DNA from: a virus
Virus record (IMG/VR): IMGVR_UViG_3300042691_013169
Coordinates: 1-64,000 of that record
Length of the DNA: 64,000 bases
Strand: one strand, 5' to 3'
In this document: piece after piece, positions 7,132 to 16,660 of the stretch
How the letters are laid out: each line of letters begins with the position of its first letter
How positions within the stretch are numbered: position 1 is the first letter of the stretch
Position numbers and translations under genes: made by a program
Notes under the pieces: generated by a model
Told to the model about the DNA's origin: nothing
What the model saw: only the letters and a program-made list of their open reading frames with translations
Databases searched by the model: none

Positions 7132-7934
7132 TGATTCAGTTTGCTTCAATGTGGTATGGAAGCATGACTAGATTAGAAAGACTTAGTATAAACTCTTTTG
7201 TCAAAAACGGGCATACTTATAATTTGTTTTTATATGATGATATTAATGCCAAAGGGTTGCCAAAAGAGGTTGTACTGCATGACGCAAATACTATAATTCC
7301 AGAAAAAGAAATATTTAAAGATATCTTTAAAAATGACTACCTACAGTTTTCAGATGTTTTTAGAATAAAAATGATGAAAAAATATGGATATGCTTGGGCA
7401 GACCTAGATACTGTTTGTCTTTCTTCTGAAACAAATCTAGGAAGTAGCTTTTTACCTACTATGCCCAAAAAAGATCATGAGCTTACTGATAAAAAATCAC
7501 TAAATAACTCAATATTTTTAATAGATAAAGATTCTAATATAATGGATGGGTTAATACGAAAGATAGAAGAATTCTCTCCTATAAAAGCGGAAAGCGAATA
7601 CTCTCTTGGCCCAAACCTATTTACAGAGTTTTTTATTTCTAATCAAGATACTTATAAGGCGATGAAGTCTTATATCTACCCATCAAATATATTTTATCCA
7701 ATTCATTATGAGGATGTAGAAGATATGTATAAAAAAGATAAGTTATTTTTATGCAATTTTTTAACTAAAAAGTCTTTTGCGGTACATCTATGGAGAAATT
7801 CTTTAAAAAGAAAAAAGTCTTCTATAAGCGGTATTCCATTGATAGAATCTATGCCAGAAGATGGCTCTTGGCTAGATAAAATATATCAAAAATATCTACC
7901 CTATTCAAATGAGCTAGAATGGGATACAATATAA
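7131..7934 (+). CDS. DxD-type glycosyltransferase (GT32-like), copy 1
   Basis: A 267-residue protein with the layout of GT-A fold transferases carrying the 'sugar-binding region containing DXD motif'. Residues 74-96 hold SDVFRIKMMKKYGYAWADLD, with Asp91 and Asp93 as the DxD metal and sugar-nucleotide ligands. The N-terminus (FASMWYGSMTRLERLSI) starts with the first beta strand and helix. A C-terminal HLWRNS segment may supply the conserved His of the family. It overlaps the reductase stop by one base and is followed after 14 bases by a clear paralogue, so the pair arose by tandem duplication. The acceptor is unknown. Confidence 0.75.
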   Translation: MIQFASMWYGSMTRLERLSINSFVKNGHTYNLFLYDDINAKGLPKEVVLHDANTIIPEKEIFKDIFKNDYLQFSDVFRIKMMKKYGYAWADLDTVCLSSETNLGSSFLPTMPKKDHELTDKKSLNNSIFLIDKDSNIMDGLIRKIEEFSPIKAESEYSLGPNLFTEFFISNQDTYKAMKSYIYPSNIFYPIHYEDVEDMYKKDKLFLCNFLTKKSFAVHLWRNSLKRKKSSISGIPLIESMPEDGSWLDKIYQKYLPYSNELEWDTI

Positions 7935-7948
7935 CGTGGAGGATATAA

Positions 7949-8755
7949 ATGGCTAAATTTGCATCTATGTGGTATGGTCCAATGACTAGACTTGAAAGAC
8001 TTTCTGTTAACTCTTTTATCAATAATGGTCATGAGCACCATATTTTTCTGTATGATATGAGTAATGCAGATCGTCTTCCAAAAGAAGCAATTATTCATGA
8101 CGCTAACGATGTTATGCCAGAATCTGAAGTTTTTAAAGATATATATAAAAATGAATACTTTCAGTTTGCAGATATATTTAGATTAAAGATGATGAAAAAG
8201 TATGATTACATCTGGTCCGACCTAGATGTAATTTGTTTGTCTCCAGACTGGAAATGGGACAAGATGTTTATACCAATATCTCCTAAAAAACCAGACGAAT
8301 TTCCTTCAAGAATTATGCTAAACAACTCTTTGTTTTATATACCAAGCAATTCGCTATTTTTAGATGAAATGATATCCATAACAGACAAGTTTAATCACAA
8401 GACTACTACAGACGCATACATGTTGGCAATGAGACTTTTCACTGAAATGTTTATCTCTAATAAGGTTAACAATAGTATTGTTAGAAAGCATTTAATTCCG
8501 CCAAATGTTATTTATCCAATACATTATCGTGATATTGAAAAAATATATATAGCTAAAGAAATTTTTGTATGTGATTTTTTAACAAGAAACTCTTTTGGTA
8601 TCCATGTCTGGCGGGACACCCTAAAAAGCTCTAAGTCTGTCAGCAACAATACTGAGCGTTTAATTGACTCTGAGCCAGAAAAAGGTTCCTGGCTATACAA
8701 CATTTATCAAAAACACTTGCCATATTCTAGTCATTTAGAATGGCAAAACCTATAA
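7949..8755 (+). CDS. DxD-type glycosyltransferase (GT32-like), copy 2
   Basis: A 268-residue paralogue of the preceding protein, similar from end to end: both begin FASMWYG, keep TRLERLS, the LPKE segment, FKDIYKN/FKDIFKN, the DLD motif at residues 91-93, NVIYPIHY/NIFYPIHY, and finish with GSWL..IYQK.LPYS..LEW. GGAGG lies seven bases before the ATG. The divergence is substantial, suggesting an old duplication with possibly different donor or acceptor sugars. It is the last gene before the separately promoted holin-like gene. Confidence 0.75.
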   Translation: MAKFASMWYGPMTRLERLSVNSFINNGHEHHIFLYDMSNADRLPKEAIIHDANDVMPESEVFKDIYKNEYFQFADIFRLKMMKKYDYIWSDLDVICLSPDWKWDKMFIPISPKKPDEFPSRIMLNNSLFYIPSNSLFLDEMISITDKFNHKTTTDAYMLAMRLFTEMFISNKVNNSIVRKHLIPPNVIYPIHYRDIEKIYIAKEIFVCDFLTRNSFGIHVWRDTLKSSKSVSNNTERLIDSEPEKGSWLYNIYQKHLPYSSHLEWQNL

Positions 8756-8759
8756 AATA

Positions 8760-8810
8760 TGTTAGAATAGTATTTAGGGCAATGCCCTAATTCCTGGGCA
8801 AAGTGCCCAG
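8760..8810 (+). promoter_or_regulatory. Extended -10 promoter and two tandem leader hairpins
   Basis: TGT-TAGAAT (8760-8768) is an extended -10 element with a predicted start near 8775. The leader then folds into two compact hairpins, TTAGGGC-AAT-GCCCTAA (8774-8790) and CTGGGCA-AAG-TGCCCAG (8794-8810), each with a seven-base perfect stem and a three-base loop, followed by AGAAGGAGG and ATG 8825. No T tract follows, so they are not terminators; mRNA stabilisation or translational control is more likely. Confidence 0.6.
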
Positions 8811-8824
8811 TAGAAGGAGGTCTT

Positions 8825-9052
8825 ATGAAACAAGATCTAAACAATGATGGAAAGGTAACTATGCAAGAGAAGATTCTAGCAGCGTTAGCAAGCTATGGTC
8901 GCCATTTTCTTGGTGCCACAATTGCTCTATACATGACAGGCAATACTGACCCAGGAGATTTGATTAAGGGTGGAATCGCAGCTGTACTTCCAGTAATCCT
9001 AAAGGCTTTGAATACAAACGAGCCAGCTTTTGGATTTACAAAGAAGCAGTAA
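8825..9052 (+). CDS. Holin-like membrane protein with an EF-hand loop
   Basis: A 75-residue protein with two hydrophobic segments, about residues 27-42 (HFLGATIALYM) and 48-62 (KGGIAAVLPVILKAL), and a basic C-terminus, as in small class II holins. The N-terminus holds a textbook EF-hand loop: D-x-N-x-D-G-x-V-x-x-x-E at residues 4-15, with calcium ligands at positions 1, 3, 5 and 12. It has its own promoter, two leader hairpins, a strong AGAAGGAGG site and a terminator behind it, so it is a monocistronic unit probably expressed strongly and late. A small virion membrane protein is the alternative. Confidence 0.65.
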   Translation: MKQDLNNDGKVTMQEKILAALASYGRHFLGATIALYMTGNTDPGDLIKGGIAAVLPVILKALNTNEPAFGFTKKQ

Positions 9053-9065
9053 TATAAACGTATTG

Positions 9066-9109
9066 GGAAAGCTCCTGTGCTAAAATAAGCATAGGAGTTT
9101 TCCTATTTT
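9066..9109 (+). terminator. Strong intrinsic terminator
   Basis: GGAAAGCTCCTGTGCT (9066-9081) pairs with AGCATAGGAGTTTTCC (9088-9103) as a continuous 16-base stem with two G-U pairs and a six-base loop, followed by TATTTTA. It separates the holin-like gene from the fibre operon. TGC-TAAAAT in its loop (9078-9086) resembles an extended -10 element. Confidence 0.75.
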
Positions 9110-9124
9110 AGGAGATACTAGCAA

Positions 9125-9472
9125 ATGGCAGGACAAAAAAACTTTGAAGTGGATCAAAACACCACATTCACATTTACCGTTGACTACGAAGACAACGGTG
9201 GAAACCCTATTAACTTAACTGGCTCATCTGCAAAGATGCAAGTCCGTGATTCAAAGGGTGGCCAAAAATTAGCGTTTACATTGACCTCACCATCAGGCGG
9301 TATCACTATAGATGGACCTAATGGAAAATTAACCATTAAAATGACTCCTACTCAGACCAGCAAGCTGTTTTATCCAAAATCAGAATATGATCTAATGATT
9401 ACTGATTCTAATTTAAATAAGACTAAACTGCTTGAAGGTTTTATTACATTGAGTAGGAGCGTGACTATTTAA
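9125..9472 (+). CDS. Small tail/baseplate accessory protein
   Basis: A 115-residue, beta-rich protein opening with FEVDQNTTFTFTVDYEDNGG and INLTGSSAKMQVRD, closely resembling the N-terminal beta-sandwich of siphophage baseplate upper proteins (BppU-like), which joins fibres to the tail tip. TPTQTSKLFYPKSEYDLMI continues the typical pattern. It is the first gene of the fibre operon and overlaps the next ATG by one base. It is probably a structural adaptor; the family assignment rests on pattern memory. Confidence 0.65.
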   Translation: MAGQKNFEVDQNTTFTFTVDYEDNGGNPINLTGSSAKMQVRDSKGGQKLAFTLTSPSGGITIDGPNGKLTIKMTPTQTSKLFYPKSEYDLMITDSNLNKTKLLEGFITLSRSVTI

Positions 9473-9939
9473 TGGCCGAATCAGTAAAAGTAACCGAAAC
9501 TAACTATAACGTAAAAGTAACCGAAATCCCTAATAAGGTTTCTATATCTACTCCTGGCCCACAAGGACCAAGAGGTAGAACCATTCTTAATGGTGAGGGA
9601 ATACCAGGAAACAATTTAGGGCTTGAAGGCGATTTTTATTATGACAAACTAACTACAAGATTTTATGGCCCTAAGCTAAACGATCTTTCCTGGACAGGTG
9701 CTACAAATTATTTGTTAAGCACAATGACAATGACATACTCCTGGGAGCTTGCACAGGTAACTGGTCCAGTTTCTGGAGTATATTCTTTAGTTATTACTCA
9801 TAACATGGGATACAATCCAAACGTTACTGTTAAGGCTAGTTCTGGTGATATATTAGAAACTGGTATCGACTATAATAGTCTTAATCAAATTACACTGACA
9901 ATGGCTCAACCATTTTCAGGGACAGCATATCTGTCTTAA
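9472..9939 (+). CDS. Small fibre protein with collagen-like segment
   Basis: A 155-residue protein. Residues 4-26 contain two short repeats of VKVTE...NVKVTEIPNKVSI, followed by a brief collagen-like run TPGPQGPRG (27-35) and then a fibre body; the C-terminal half (SLVITHNMGYNPNVTVKASSG) matches the common module that ends many phage fibres. The Gly-Pro-X run is only about three triplets, too short for a stable collagen helix by itself. It is nevertheless a potential substrate type for the prolyl-hydroxylase-like enzymes encoded downstream. Confidence 0.65.
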   Translation: MAESVKVTETNYNVKVTEIPNKVSISTPGPQGPRGRTILNGEGIPGNNLGLEGDFYYDKLTTRFYGPKLNDLSWTGATNYLLSTMTMTYSWELAQVTGPVSGVYSLVITHNMGYNPNVTVKASSGDILETGIDYNSLNQITLTMAQPFSGTAYLS

Positions 9940-9950
9940 GGGAGAAGTAA

Positions 9951-11429
9951 ATGGCAAGATTATTCGTAACGAGTATTAACCTCAATAAAAATGAGTTGTT
10001 AAATGCTCGAATTCAAAATTTAAGCACACCGCCATCTAGCCCAGTAACAGGTCAGATTTATTATAATAACTCTGAAAACCTTTTATACTTCTGGAACGGG
10101 ACAGAATGGCTTACAGCATCAGGTGACTTTGGAGATAGTAACTATACTACCCGAATTAAATTTGGTCAAGCAGTATCTCATGGAACATCTCAGTATGTTG
10201 CACATGCAGACCACACACATGATGTAGCAGATATCCTAGGAACTGCTAATCAAATAACAGTAACAAAAGCAGTTAATGGAGACGCTACTCTATCTCTACC
10301 ATCACAGCTAAATGTTACAAATATTAATGCTTCAAACGTAGAGCTTTCTGGAAACCTAGATGTTACTGGAACAGCAGAAATTACTGGAGCAGCTAATTTA
10401 AATAACACATTAACTGTAGACGGACATGCAGAATTTAATGATACATTGCATTCAGACGGCGCAGCTACATTCGGATCTACAGTAACAGTAACTGGTGCCA
10501 CAACACTAAACGGTACAGTAGGAATTAATGCTAATACTACAATTGCTGGAGATCTAACACTATCTGGTGGAACATCAGATCTTTCTGTTGGAGGAAATTC
10601 AACAGTAACTGGAACATCTACACTAAATGGCGCAACAACAGTAAATAATACTTTAAAGGTAACTGGCGCAGTAGATTTAGATAGCACATTAAATGTAGAC
10701 GGCGCAGCAACAATTGCTGGACAGTTAACAGTAAATAACTCTCTTGATTTAAATGGAAGCGCAGACATCTCAACAGCTTTAACTGTTGGTGGTGCTACAA
10801 ATCTAAATTCAACATTAGATGTAACTGGAGCAGCACAGCTTGATTCAACACTAAATGTGACTGGAAATACAACTCTAGGCGCTGATTTATCAGTAGGAGA
10901 TGATTTATCAGTAACTGGAGACGCTACAGTAGGCGGAACATTTGACGCTACTGGAGATGCAACATTCGGTGGAAACGTACAAATTGACGGAAGCCTCAAT
11001 GTTGTAGGATCAATTAACTCTATCAACACTACTCAGGTAAATATCTCTGATAACAAGATTAATCTTAACAGCGATATGCCAGAAAATCAGGCACCAACAG
11101 TAGATGCTGGTATTATTGTTCACAGAGGCTCTGAAGAAGATGCTTTGTTCACATGGAATGAAACATCTGATCGTTGGGAAATTGGACTTGCAAATGGCCC
11201 ACAGCATGCTCTTACAAGAAAATTTGTTTCTCAAATTGGAGATGGATCGACACTAAACTGGCCAATTACCCATAATATTGGAACCAGAGAAGTAACTGTA
11301 CAAGTTTATGATGCAGTATCTTATGACACAGTAGAAGCAGATGTTGTAAGAACATCAGACAATATTGTAACAGTATCGTTTGCTTCTCCTCCTCCAGCGC
11401 AAGCTTTTAAGGTGGTAATAATCGGATAA
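9951..11429 (+). CDS. Tail fibre with beta-helix-type repeats
   Basis: A 492-residue protein in three parts. Residues 1-60 form a module with [17 protein letters not shown] and FWNGTEW, shared with the next gene. Residues of about 110-360 hold many imperfect 12-18 residue repeats of the type 'L-x-V-x-G-x-x-T-x-x-x-T-L-N-V', strongly suggesting a parallel beta-helix shaft. After about 360 a segment [13 protein letters not shown] and a terminal [14 protein letters not shown] module close the fibre. A ribosome binding site (GGGAGAAG) precedes the ATG. Long minus-strand open frames here only reflect the repeat composition. Confidence 0.8.
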   Translation: MARLFVTSINLNKNELLNARIQNLSTPPSSPVTGQIYYNNSENLLYFWNGTEWLTASGDFGDSNYTTRIKFGQAVSHGTSQYVAHADHTHDVADILGTANQITVTKAVNGDATLSLPSQLNVTNINASNVELSGNLDVTGTAEITGAANLNNTLTVDGHAEFNDTLHSDGAATFGSTVTVTGATTLNGTVGINANTTIAGDLTLSGGTSDLSVGGNSTVTGTSTLNGATTVNNTLKVTGAVDLDSTLNVDGAATIAGQLTVNNSLDLNGSADISTALTVGGATNLNSTLDVTGAAQLDSTLNVTGNTTLGADLSVGDDLSVTGDATVGGTFDATGDATFGGNVQIDGSLNVVGSINSINTTQVNISDNKINLNSDMPENQAPTVDAGIIVHRGSEEDALFTWNETSDRWEIGLANGPQHALTRKFVSQIGDGSTLNWPITHNIGTREVTVQVYDAVSYDTVEADVVRTSDNIVTVSFASPPPAQAFKVVIIG

Positions 11430-11734
11430 TGGCAAAAAGATTTCTAACCCCTATACAATTGGCTACTCTGGAGACTCCTCCAGTAAATCCAATTCGTGGT
11501 CAAATTTATTACGATACAGCTGAAGAAACAATAAAGGCTTATAACGGAACAATTTGGTACGATGTTGCGGGACCAAAGAATATCTTGGAGCACAGTCACG
11601 AAGGTTCTGGATATGTGGAAGAAGTTCAATATTCAAACTATGTAGACGACAATAGAATCTTTGCAGATTCACAAAACATAAATTCAGTATTTATAGATAA
11701 TTCAATTGATGGAGGTGGCGCAAGTGGCAATTAG
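11429..11734 (+). CDS. Small fibre-associated protein
   Basis: A 101-residue protein whose first 50 residues (FLTPIQLATLETPPVNPIRGQIYYD and AYNGTIWYD) match the N-terminal module of the preceding fibre, so the two share an attachment domain. The remainder is short and ends in a Gly-rich DGGGASGN tail. It overlaps the preceding stop by one base, and its 3' end overlaps the start of the next fibre gene, whose GGAGG site lies inside it. It may be an adaptor, or a fibre base whose shaft is now supplied by the following gene. Confidence 0.65.
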   Translation: MAKRFLTPIQLATLETPPVNPIRGQIYYDTAEETIKAYNGTIWYDVAGPKNILEHSHEGSGYVEEVQYSNYVDDNRIFADSQNINSVFIDNSIDGGGASGN

Positions 11735-14700
11735 AATTCAACTCAGAAGAGATACAGCAACAAACTGGACCTCCTATAATCCAATTCTTAGAGCTGGCGA
11801 AGTTGGTATTGAAACAGATACCCAAAGATTAAAAATAGGTGATGGTACATCAACTTGGTCTTCTCGTCCATACGTAAACGTCCTTCCATCAGAATTAACT
11901 GAGCTTTCTCAAGATGCCGTTAATCAAGCATTAACAGCTGGTAATGGTATTACAAAGGTTTATGATGATGCAAATAATACACTTACAATATCTGTAGATA
12001 CATCTGTAATTGCTAATAAAAATTATGTTGACTCTGCAGTAGCTGGAGTTTTAGATAGCGCACCAGAGCTATTAAATACTTTAAATGAATTAGCTGCAGC
12101 AATTGGAGACGATCCGTCTTTCTTTGCTACAGTTGCTACAAATCTTTCTAACCATCAGGCAGATACAACAAATATCCATGGAATAGCTGATACCTCAAAA
12201 CTAATAACAGATGATGGTTCTCAAACTCTTACAAACAAAACTCTTACAAGTCCAGTATTAAACGGAGTACCTACAGCCCCTACAGCTGTTGCTGGTACAA
12301 ATACTACACAAATTGCTACAACACAATTTGTTAAGACAGCAGTAGATAATTTAATTGACGGAGCACCTGGAGTATTAGATACTCTAAATGAGATTGCTGC
12401 GGCAGTAAATGATGACCCAGCATTCTTTACAAATGTTGCAACAAATCTTGCATCACATGAAAATGACACTACCAATATTCATGGTATAGCAAATACTGCT
12501 AAATTAGTAACTGATGACGGAGAGCAAACTTTAACAAATAAGGATATTTCTGGAGCAACTAACACATTAACTAATATTCCTAATGCTGCATTAGTTAATC
12601 CTTCTATAACAATTAACGGATATGAAATATTCTTGGGCGGATCTGCGTCATATAGTACAGATAATATTAATGAAGGAACAGTCAATCATTACTTCACACC
12701 AGAAAGAGCTCAAGATGCAGTAGCACAAGCAATTGCTTCTGGAACACACTCAAATATTATAATTGACTATGATGATGCAAATAACAGATTCAGCTTTATG
12801 GCAGAAAATGGTGTTGCCGATTCTACAACAGATGACCTTGATGAGGGTATAAATAATTTATACTTCACAGACCAAAGAGCAATTGATGCAGTTGGAGGCT
12901 CAGCTACACCAGATAATGATCCTTTAACTGTAGTAAAAAGAGATGCCTTCGGAAACTTTTCAGCAAATCTAATAGACGCTAACCTGATAGGAAATGTAAC
13001 TGGGCAGGTCTCAGACATTTCAAATCATAATACAAATGATTTGGCAGAAGGATTAAACTTATACTTTACAGAGCAAAGAACAAAATCAGCTGTAGCAGAT
13101 CAGTTAAAAGCAGGTGAAGGTGTAGACCTTTCTTATGATTTTAATAATCAAGACTTGACAGTATCTGTAGAGTTTGCCAGCGATACAAATCCAGGAATTG
13201 CATTATTCAATTCAAATGATTTTGACGTAGATCCAGTAACAGCAGAAGTATCTATTGTAGCCGAAACTATCAAAGATATTGCTGGTGGAATTGTAGTAGA
13301 CGGCGAAGGAATAAATACAGAATATAACAATGTATCAAAAACCTTAACAATTTCTGGAGAAGATGCTTCTACTACAAATAAAGGTATAGCATCTTTTGAC
13401 TCAACAGATTTTGTGGTAACAAATGGAAACGTAGAGTTAAATACAGAAGGAGTTGCAGATATTGTTGGCGGAATGATTTCGTCAAACTCTGAATCTGGAA
13501 TCAACGTAACATTTGATAATATTAATAACAAATTAGACTTTAATGTTAACGATCCTGTCATTACTATATCTGGAGACGTATCTGGCTCCGCAACAATGAC
13601 AAATCTTGGTAACGTAGAGATATCTACTACCATCCAGCCAAACTCCGTTTCTTTGGGAGCAGATACAACTGGAAATTATGTACAAGCAATTTCTGGAACA
13701 GTTAATGAAATTGAAGTGACTGGCTCAGGATCCGAAAGTGCCAATGTTACAATTGGTTTGCCAGATACAGTACATATTGCAGACGACCTTCAAGTTGGAG
13801 GAGATGCAACAATTATTGGAAACCTTACTGTACAGGGAACCACTACAACAATTACTTCTCAAAATTTAGCAATTACAGATAAATTAATTGAGCTTGGAAA
13901 TACAGCTACCCCTACAGATGCAGCATCAGATGGCGGAGGTATATTCCTTCATGGAACCACAGATAAGCACTTAGCTTGGTACGATGCTACAGATGCTTGG
14001 ACTTCTTCTGAAAACTTTGATCTACATACTGGCAAGGTATACATGATCAATGAAACAGAAGTTTTAAGTAGCGATGAATTATTTGGTATTAATAAAAATA
14101 ATCTTGGAAAGTTTACATCTAAGATTTCATCTTCTTGGGTTGGAACTGATGTATTAAGAGTTGGAGAGCTAGGACTAGAATCCGATACTGGAAACTTTAA
14201 ACTAGGTGACGGAGTTCAAACATGGGCTGCTTTACCTTATATAAACGTAACCCCTAGTGATTTATCAAACACAGTAGATGACTACATCCCTGTTGCAGAC
14301 AGAAACTCTTTAGATGGAGTTGCCGCAATAAATTCTTCTGGTGATGTATTATCTCTTAATGGCTTTGTTGCAAATAGCGATGCTACAGGAGAGCCTTCTG
14401 GAAGCTATGGTTTAATAGTTAAAAGAGGAAATCAGCCAGACGCACTTCTTTTATGGAATGAAACATTAGATAAGTGGACATATTCTGGAGATGGCGGAAC
14501 AAACAATTATGCTATAGCATCTGAGCCACACGTTGCTTCAGCAATTACATCACACAAAAATGTTACACAGAATGTTCACGGAATATCTGATACAGCTAAT
14601 CTTGTATATCAAGCAGATCTTTCTTCCGTAGAAGCACAACTAATTGCTGATTATACAGACTATTCTGATATATCTATTGAAACACATAGAGCAGACACAA

Positions 14701-16655
14701 CCAATATTCACGGCATTCCAGATACATCACTTATAGTTTATTTAGATGACCTACAAACAGCAATATCTGGACTAGACTCAAGTTTAAGTCAGGACATTGT
14801 TGACCTAGCTCTTTCATCTTCCCAGGCTCTTTCTTCACATGAAGCAGACACAACCAACGTTCATGGTATAGCTGATACAAGCCAGCTAACAACATTTACA
14901 TATGTTGATGGAGAAATAGCAGACCAGATAGATTCACATAATCTAGACACAATGGGTGTTCACGGAATTGCCGACACAGCCCTTTTAGCAACAGATTCAG
15001 ATGTGTCTGCTGCTGCAAATCAAGCTGAATCAAATGCAAATACTTACACAGACGGTGAAATATTATCTTTAAGCGCAACACTTAATCAAGAAATTCTTGA
15101 TGCAAAGAATGACGCTATAGACCATGCTAACTATGAAATTGGTCAAGAAGTTATTGCAAGAAATCAGGCAATTGCTACATCTGTTAATAACCATAACAAC
15201 AGTACAACTTCTGTACATGGTATCCCAGATACATCAGTTCTTGCAACACATTCTTATGTTACATCAGAGATATCTACTCATAATTTAGATACAACAAATG
15301 TACACGGAATAGCAAATACAGCAGACCTTGCTACAAAAACTTATGCAGACAACTCTGCTACAACAGCAGCTAACTCTGCTCAGGGAGCAGCAGAAACTTT
15401 TGCAACTGGAGCGGTATCTACTCATAACCTAGATACAACAGATGTTCATGGAATATCAAATACAGCAAATTTAGTTTACACCAATGACGCAAGACTTTCA
15501 GATACTAGAACTCCAACAAATGGTTCTGTTACAACTGAAAAAATTGCAAACGGTGCAGTAACAAATGATAAGCTTGGTAGCGATATTGCAATTACCTCTA
15601 TAGTAGGCCTAGAAGATGCAATTGCTTCAAAGGCCAACGCAACAGATGCCGTTATATTTGATAGCGCAACACTTCCAACAAATACAACAATTGGAAATGT
15701 TTCTTCTACAGAAATTGGATATCTTGATGGAGTAACATCATCAATTCAAGATCAAATAAATAGCAAGCTAAGCTCAACAATTGCGGCATCTACATATGCT
15801 CCAATTAGTTCACCAGCGTTAACTGGAACTCCAACAGCCCCAACAGCCTTAGCAAATACAAACACAACTCAAATTGCTACAACTGAATTCGTTACTGGTG
15901 CAATTACTAGCTTAATTAATGGAGCACCAGGGGCACTTAACACTTTAAATGAATTGGCGGCAGCTCTTGGAAATGATTCAAGCTATGCTACTACAATTAC
16001 AAATGCTTTAAGTCTTAAAGCACCCCTAGCTAGCCCAACATTTACTGGCACAGTTATATTGCCAAATTCAACAATAACTACAAATATGCTTGCAGACGGA
16101 TCTGTTACAGCAATTAAAATTGCTTCTGGAACAATTACAAATACAGAAATTAGTGCATCTGCAGCAATTGATCAATCTAAGATTTCAGGGTTGGCTACTG
16201 CTCTGAATTTAAAGGCAAATCTATCTTCACCAACATTTACTGGTTCCGTAACGGTTCCTACCCCTACAGCAGACACCCATGCTGCTACTAAGGGATATGT
16301 TGATTCAAAGGCGCAAGATATTATTCCTTTAGATAACATAAATAGTCAATTTGATGGATCTAGGTCTAGGTTTCAGCCTAAATACGATAATCAGATTTTA
16401 TCGATTACAAACCCACTTAGACTTTTGATATCCATCAATGGTATAATTCAAATACTAGGAAATCCTGATAACCACTGGTTATCACCGATTCCTTTTGATG
16501 GATTCTACGTAGATTCTGATGGGTACCTTAACTTTGGCGAACCAGTTCCTAAGGGGTCGGTATTCGACGGAAGAGTGATGAACGGACCAACTGTAAACTC
16601 TGTAGAGAAATATCAGTACCCGTTCAGACCGATAGATATATTATTAGGAGCGTAA
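11724..16655 (+). CDS. Very large tail fibre with VHGI repeats
   Basis: A 1643-residue fibre. I start it at GTG 11724 (protein begins MAIRIQLRRDT), eight bases after GGAGG; the longer frame from 11706 adds residues without a binding site. Residues 1-55 resemble the N-terminal domain of the Bordetella phage tropism determinant (GEVGIETDTQRLKIGDGTS). A second copy occurs in mid-protein (GELGLESDTGNFKLGDGVQ). At least nine copies of 'T-T-N-[VI]-H-G-I-x-[DN]-T' are spread along the chain, with TLTNKTL and IATTQFV fibre repeats. The C-terminal 150 residues form a different, non-repetitive domain, probably the receptor-binding or assembly tip. Confidence 0.85.
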   Translation: MAIRIQLRRDTATNWTSYNPILRAGEVGIETDTQRLKIGDGTSTWSSRPYVNVLPSELTELSQDAVNQALTAGNGITKVYDDANNTLTISVDTSVIANKNYVDSAVAGVLDSAPELLNTLNELAAAIGDDPSFFATVATNLSNHQADTTNIHGIADTSKLITDDGSQTLTNKTLTSPVLNGVPTAPTAVAGTNTTQIATTQFVKTAVDNLIDGAPGVLDTLNEIAAAVNDDPAFFTNVATNLASHENDTTNIHGIANTAKLVTDDGEQTLTNKDISGATNTLTNIPNAALVNPSITINGYEIFLGGSASYSTDNINEGTVNHYFTPERAQDAVAQAIASGTHSNIIIDYDDANNRFSFMAENGVADSTTDDLDEGINNLYFTDQRAIDAVGGSATPDNDPLTVVKRDAFGNFSANLIDANLIGNVTGQVSDISNHNTNDLAEGLNLYFTEQRTKSAVADQLKAGEGVDLSYDFNNQDLTVSVEFASDTNPGIALFNSNDFDVDPVTAEVSIVAETIKDIAGGIVVDGEGINTEYNNVSKTLTISGEDASTTNKGIASFDSTDFVVTNGNVELNTEGVADIVGGMISSNSESGINVTFDNINNKLDFNVNDPVITISGDVSGSATMTNLGNVEISTTIQPNSVSLGADTTGNYVQAISGTVNEIEVTGSGSESANVTIGLPDTVHIADDLQVGGDATIIGNLTVQGTTTTITSQNLAITDKLIELGNTATPTDAASDGGGIFLHGTTDKHLAWYDATDAWTSSENFDLHTGKVYMINETEVLSSDELFGINKNNLGKFTSKISSSWVGTDVLRVGELGLESDTGNFKLGDGVQTWAALPYINVTPSDLSNTVDDYIPVADRNSLDGVAAINSSGDVLSLNGFVANSDATGEPSGSYGLIVKRGNQPDALLLWNETLDKWTYSGDGGTNNYAIASEPHVASAITSHKNVTQNVHGISDTANLVYQADLSSVEAQLIADYTDYSDISIETHRADTTNIHGIPDTSLIVYLDDLQTAISGLDSSLSQDIVDLALSSSQALSSHEADTTNVHGIADTSQLTTFTYVDGEIADQIDSHNLDTMGVHGIADTALLATDSDVSAAANQAESNANTYTDGEILSLSATLNQEILDAKNDAIDHANYEIGQEVIARNQAIATSVNNHNNSTTSVHGIPDTSVLATHSYVTSEISTHNLDTTNVHGIANTADLATKTYADNSATTAANSAQGAAETFATGAVSTHNLDTTDVHGISNTANLVYTNDARLSDTRTPTNGSVTTEKIANGAVTNDKLGSDIAITSIVGLEDAIASKANATDAVIFDSATLPTNTTIGNVSSTEIGYLDGVTSSIQDQINSKLSSTIAASTYAPISSPALTGTPTAPTALANTNTTQIATTEFVTGAITSLINGAPGALNTLNELAAALGNDSSYATTITNALSLKAPLASPTFTGTVILPNSTITTNMLADGSVTAIKIASGTITNTEISASAAIDQSKISGLATALNLKANLSSPTFTGSVTVPTPTADTHAATKGYVDSKAQDIIPLDNINSQFDGSRSRFQPKYDNQILSITNPLRLLISINGIIQILGNPDNHWLSPIPFDGFYVDSDGYLNFGEPVPKGSVFDGRVMNGPTVNSVEKYQYPFRPIDILLGA

Positions 16656-16660
16656 AGTAA

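Noticed and set aside
9078-9086. Independent extended -10 promoter TGC-TAAAAT for the fibre operon
   Set aside because: It lies in the apical part of the strong terminator stem and has no -35; it might still work as a promoter embedded in a terminator, but I could not support it as a separate feature.
11706-11723. TTG/ATG starts upstream of the large fibre
   Set aside because: They overlap or precede the GGAGG site that serves GTG 11724; the family start MAIRIQLRRDT supports 11724.
10250-13633. Long minus-strand open frames of up to 259 residues in the fibre genes
   Set aside because: The fibre repeats use few TTA/CTA/TCA codons in these phases, leaving long antisense frames; none has a ribosome binding site, and the plus-strand proteins are clear fibres.
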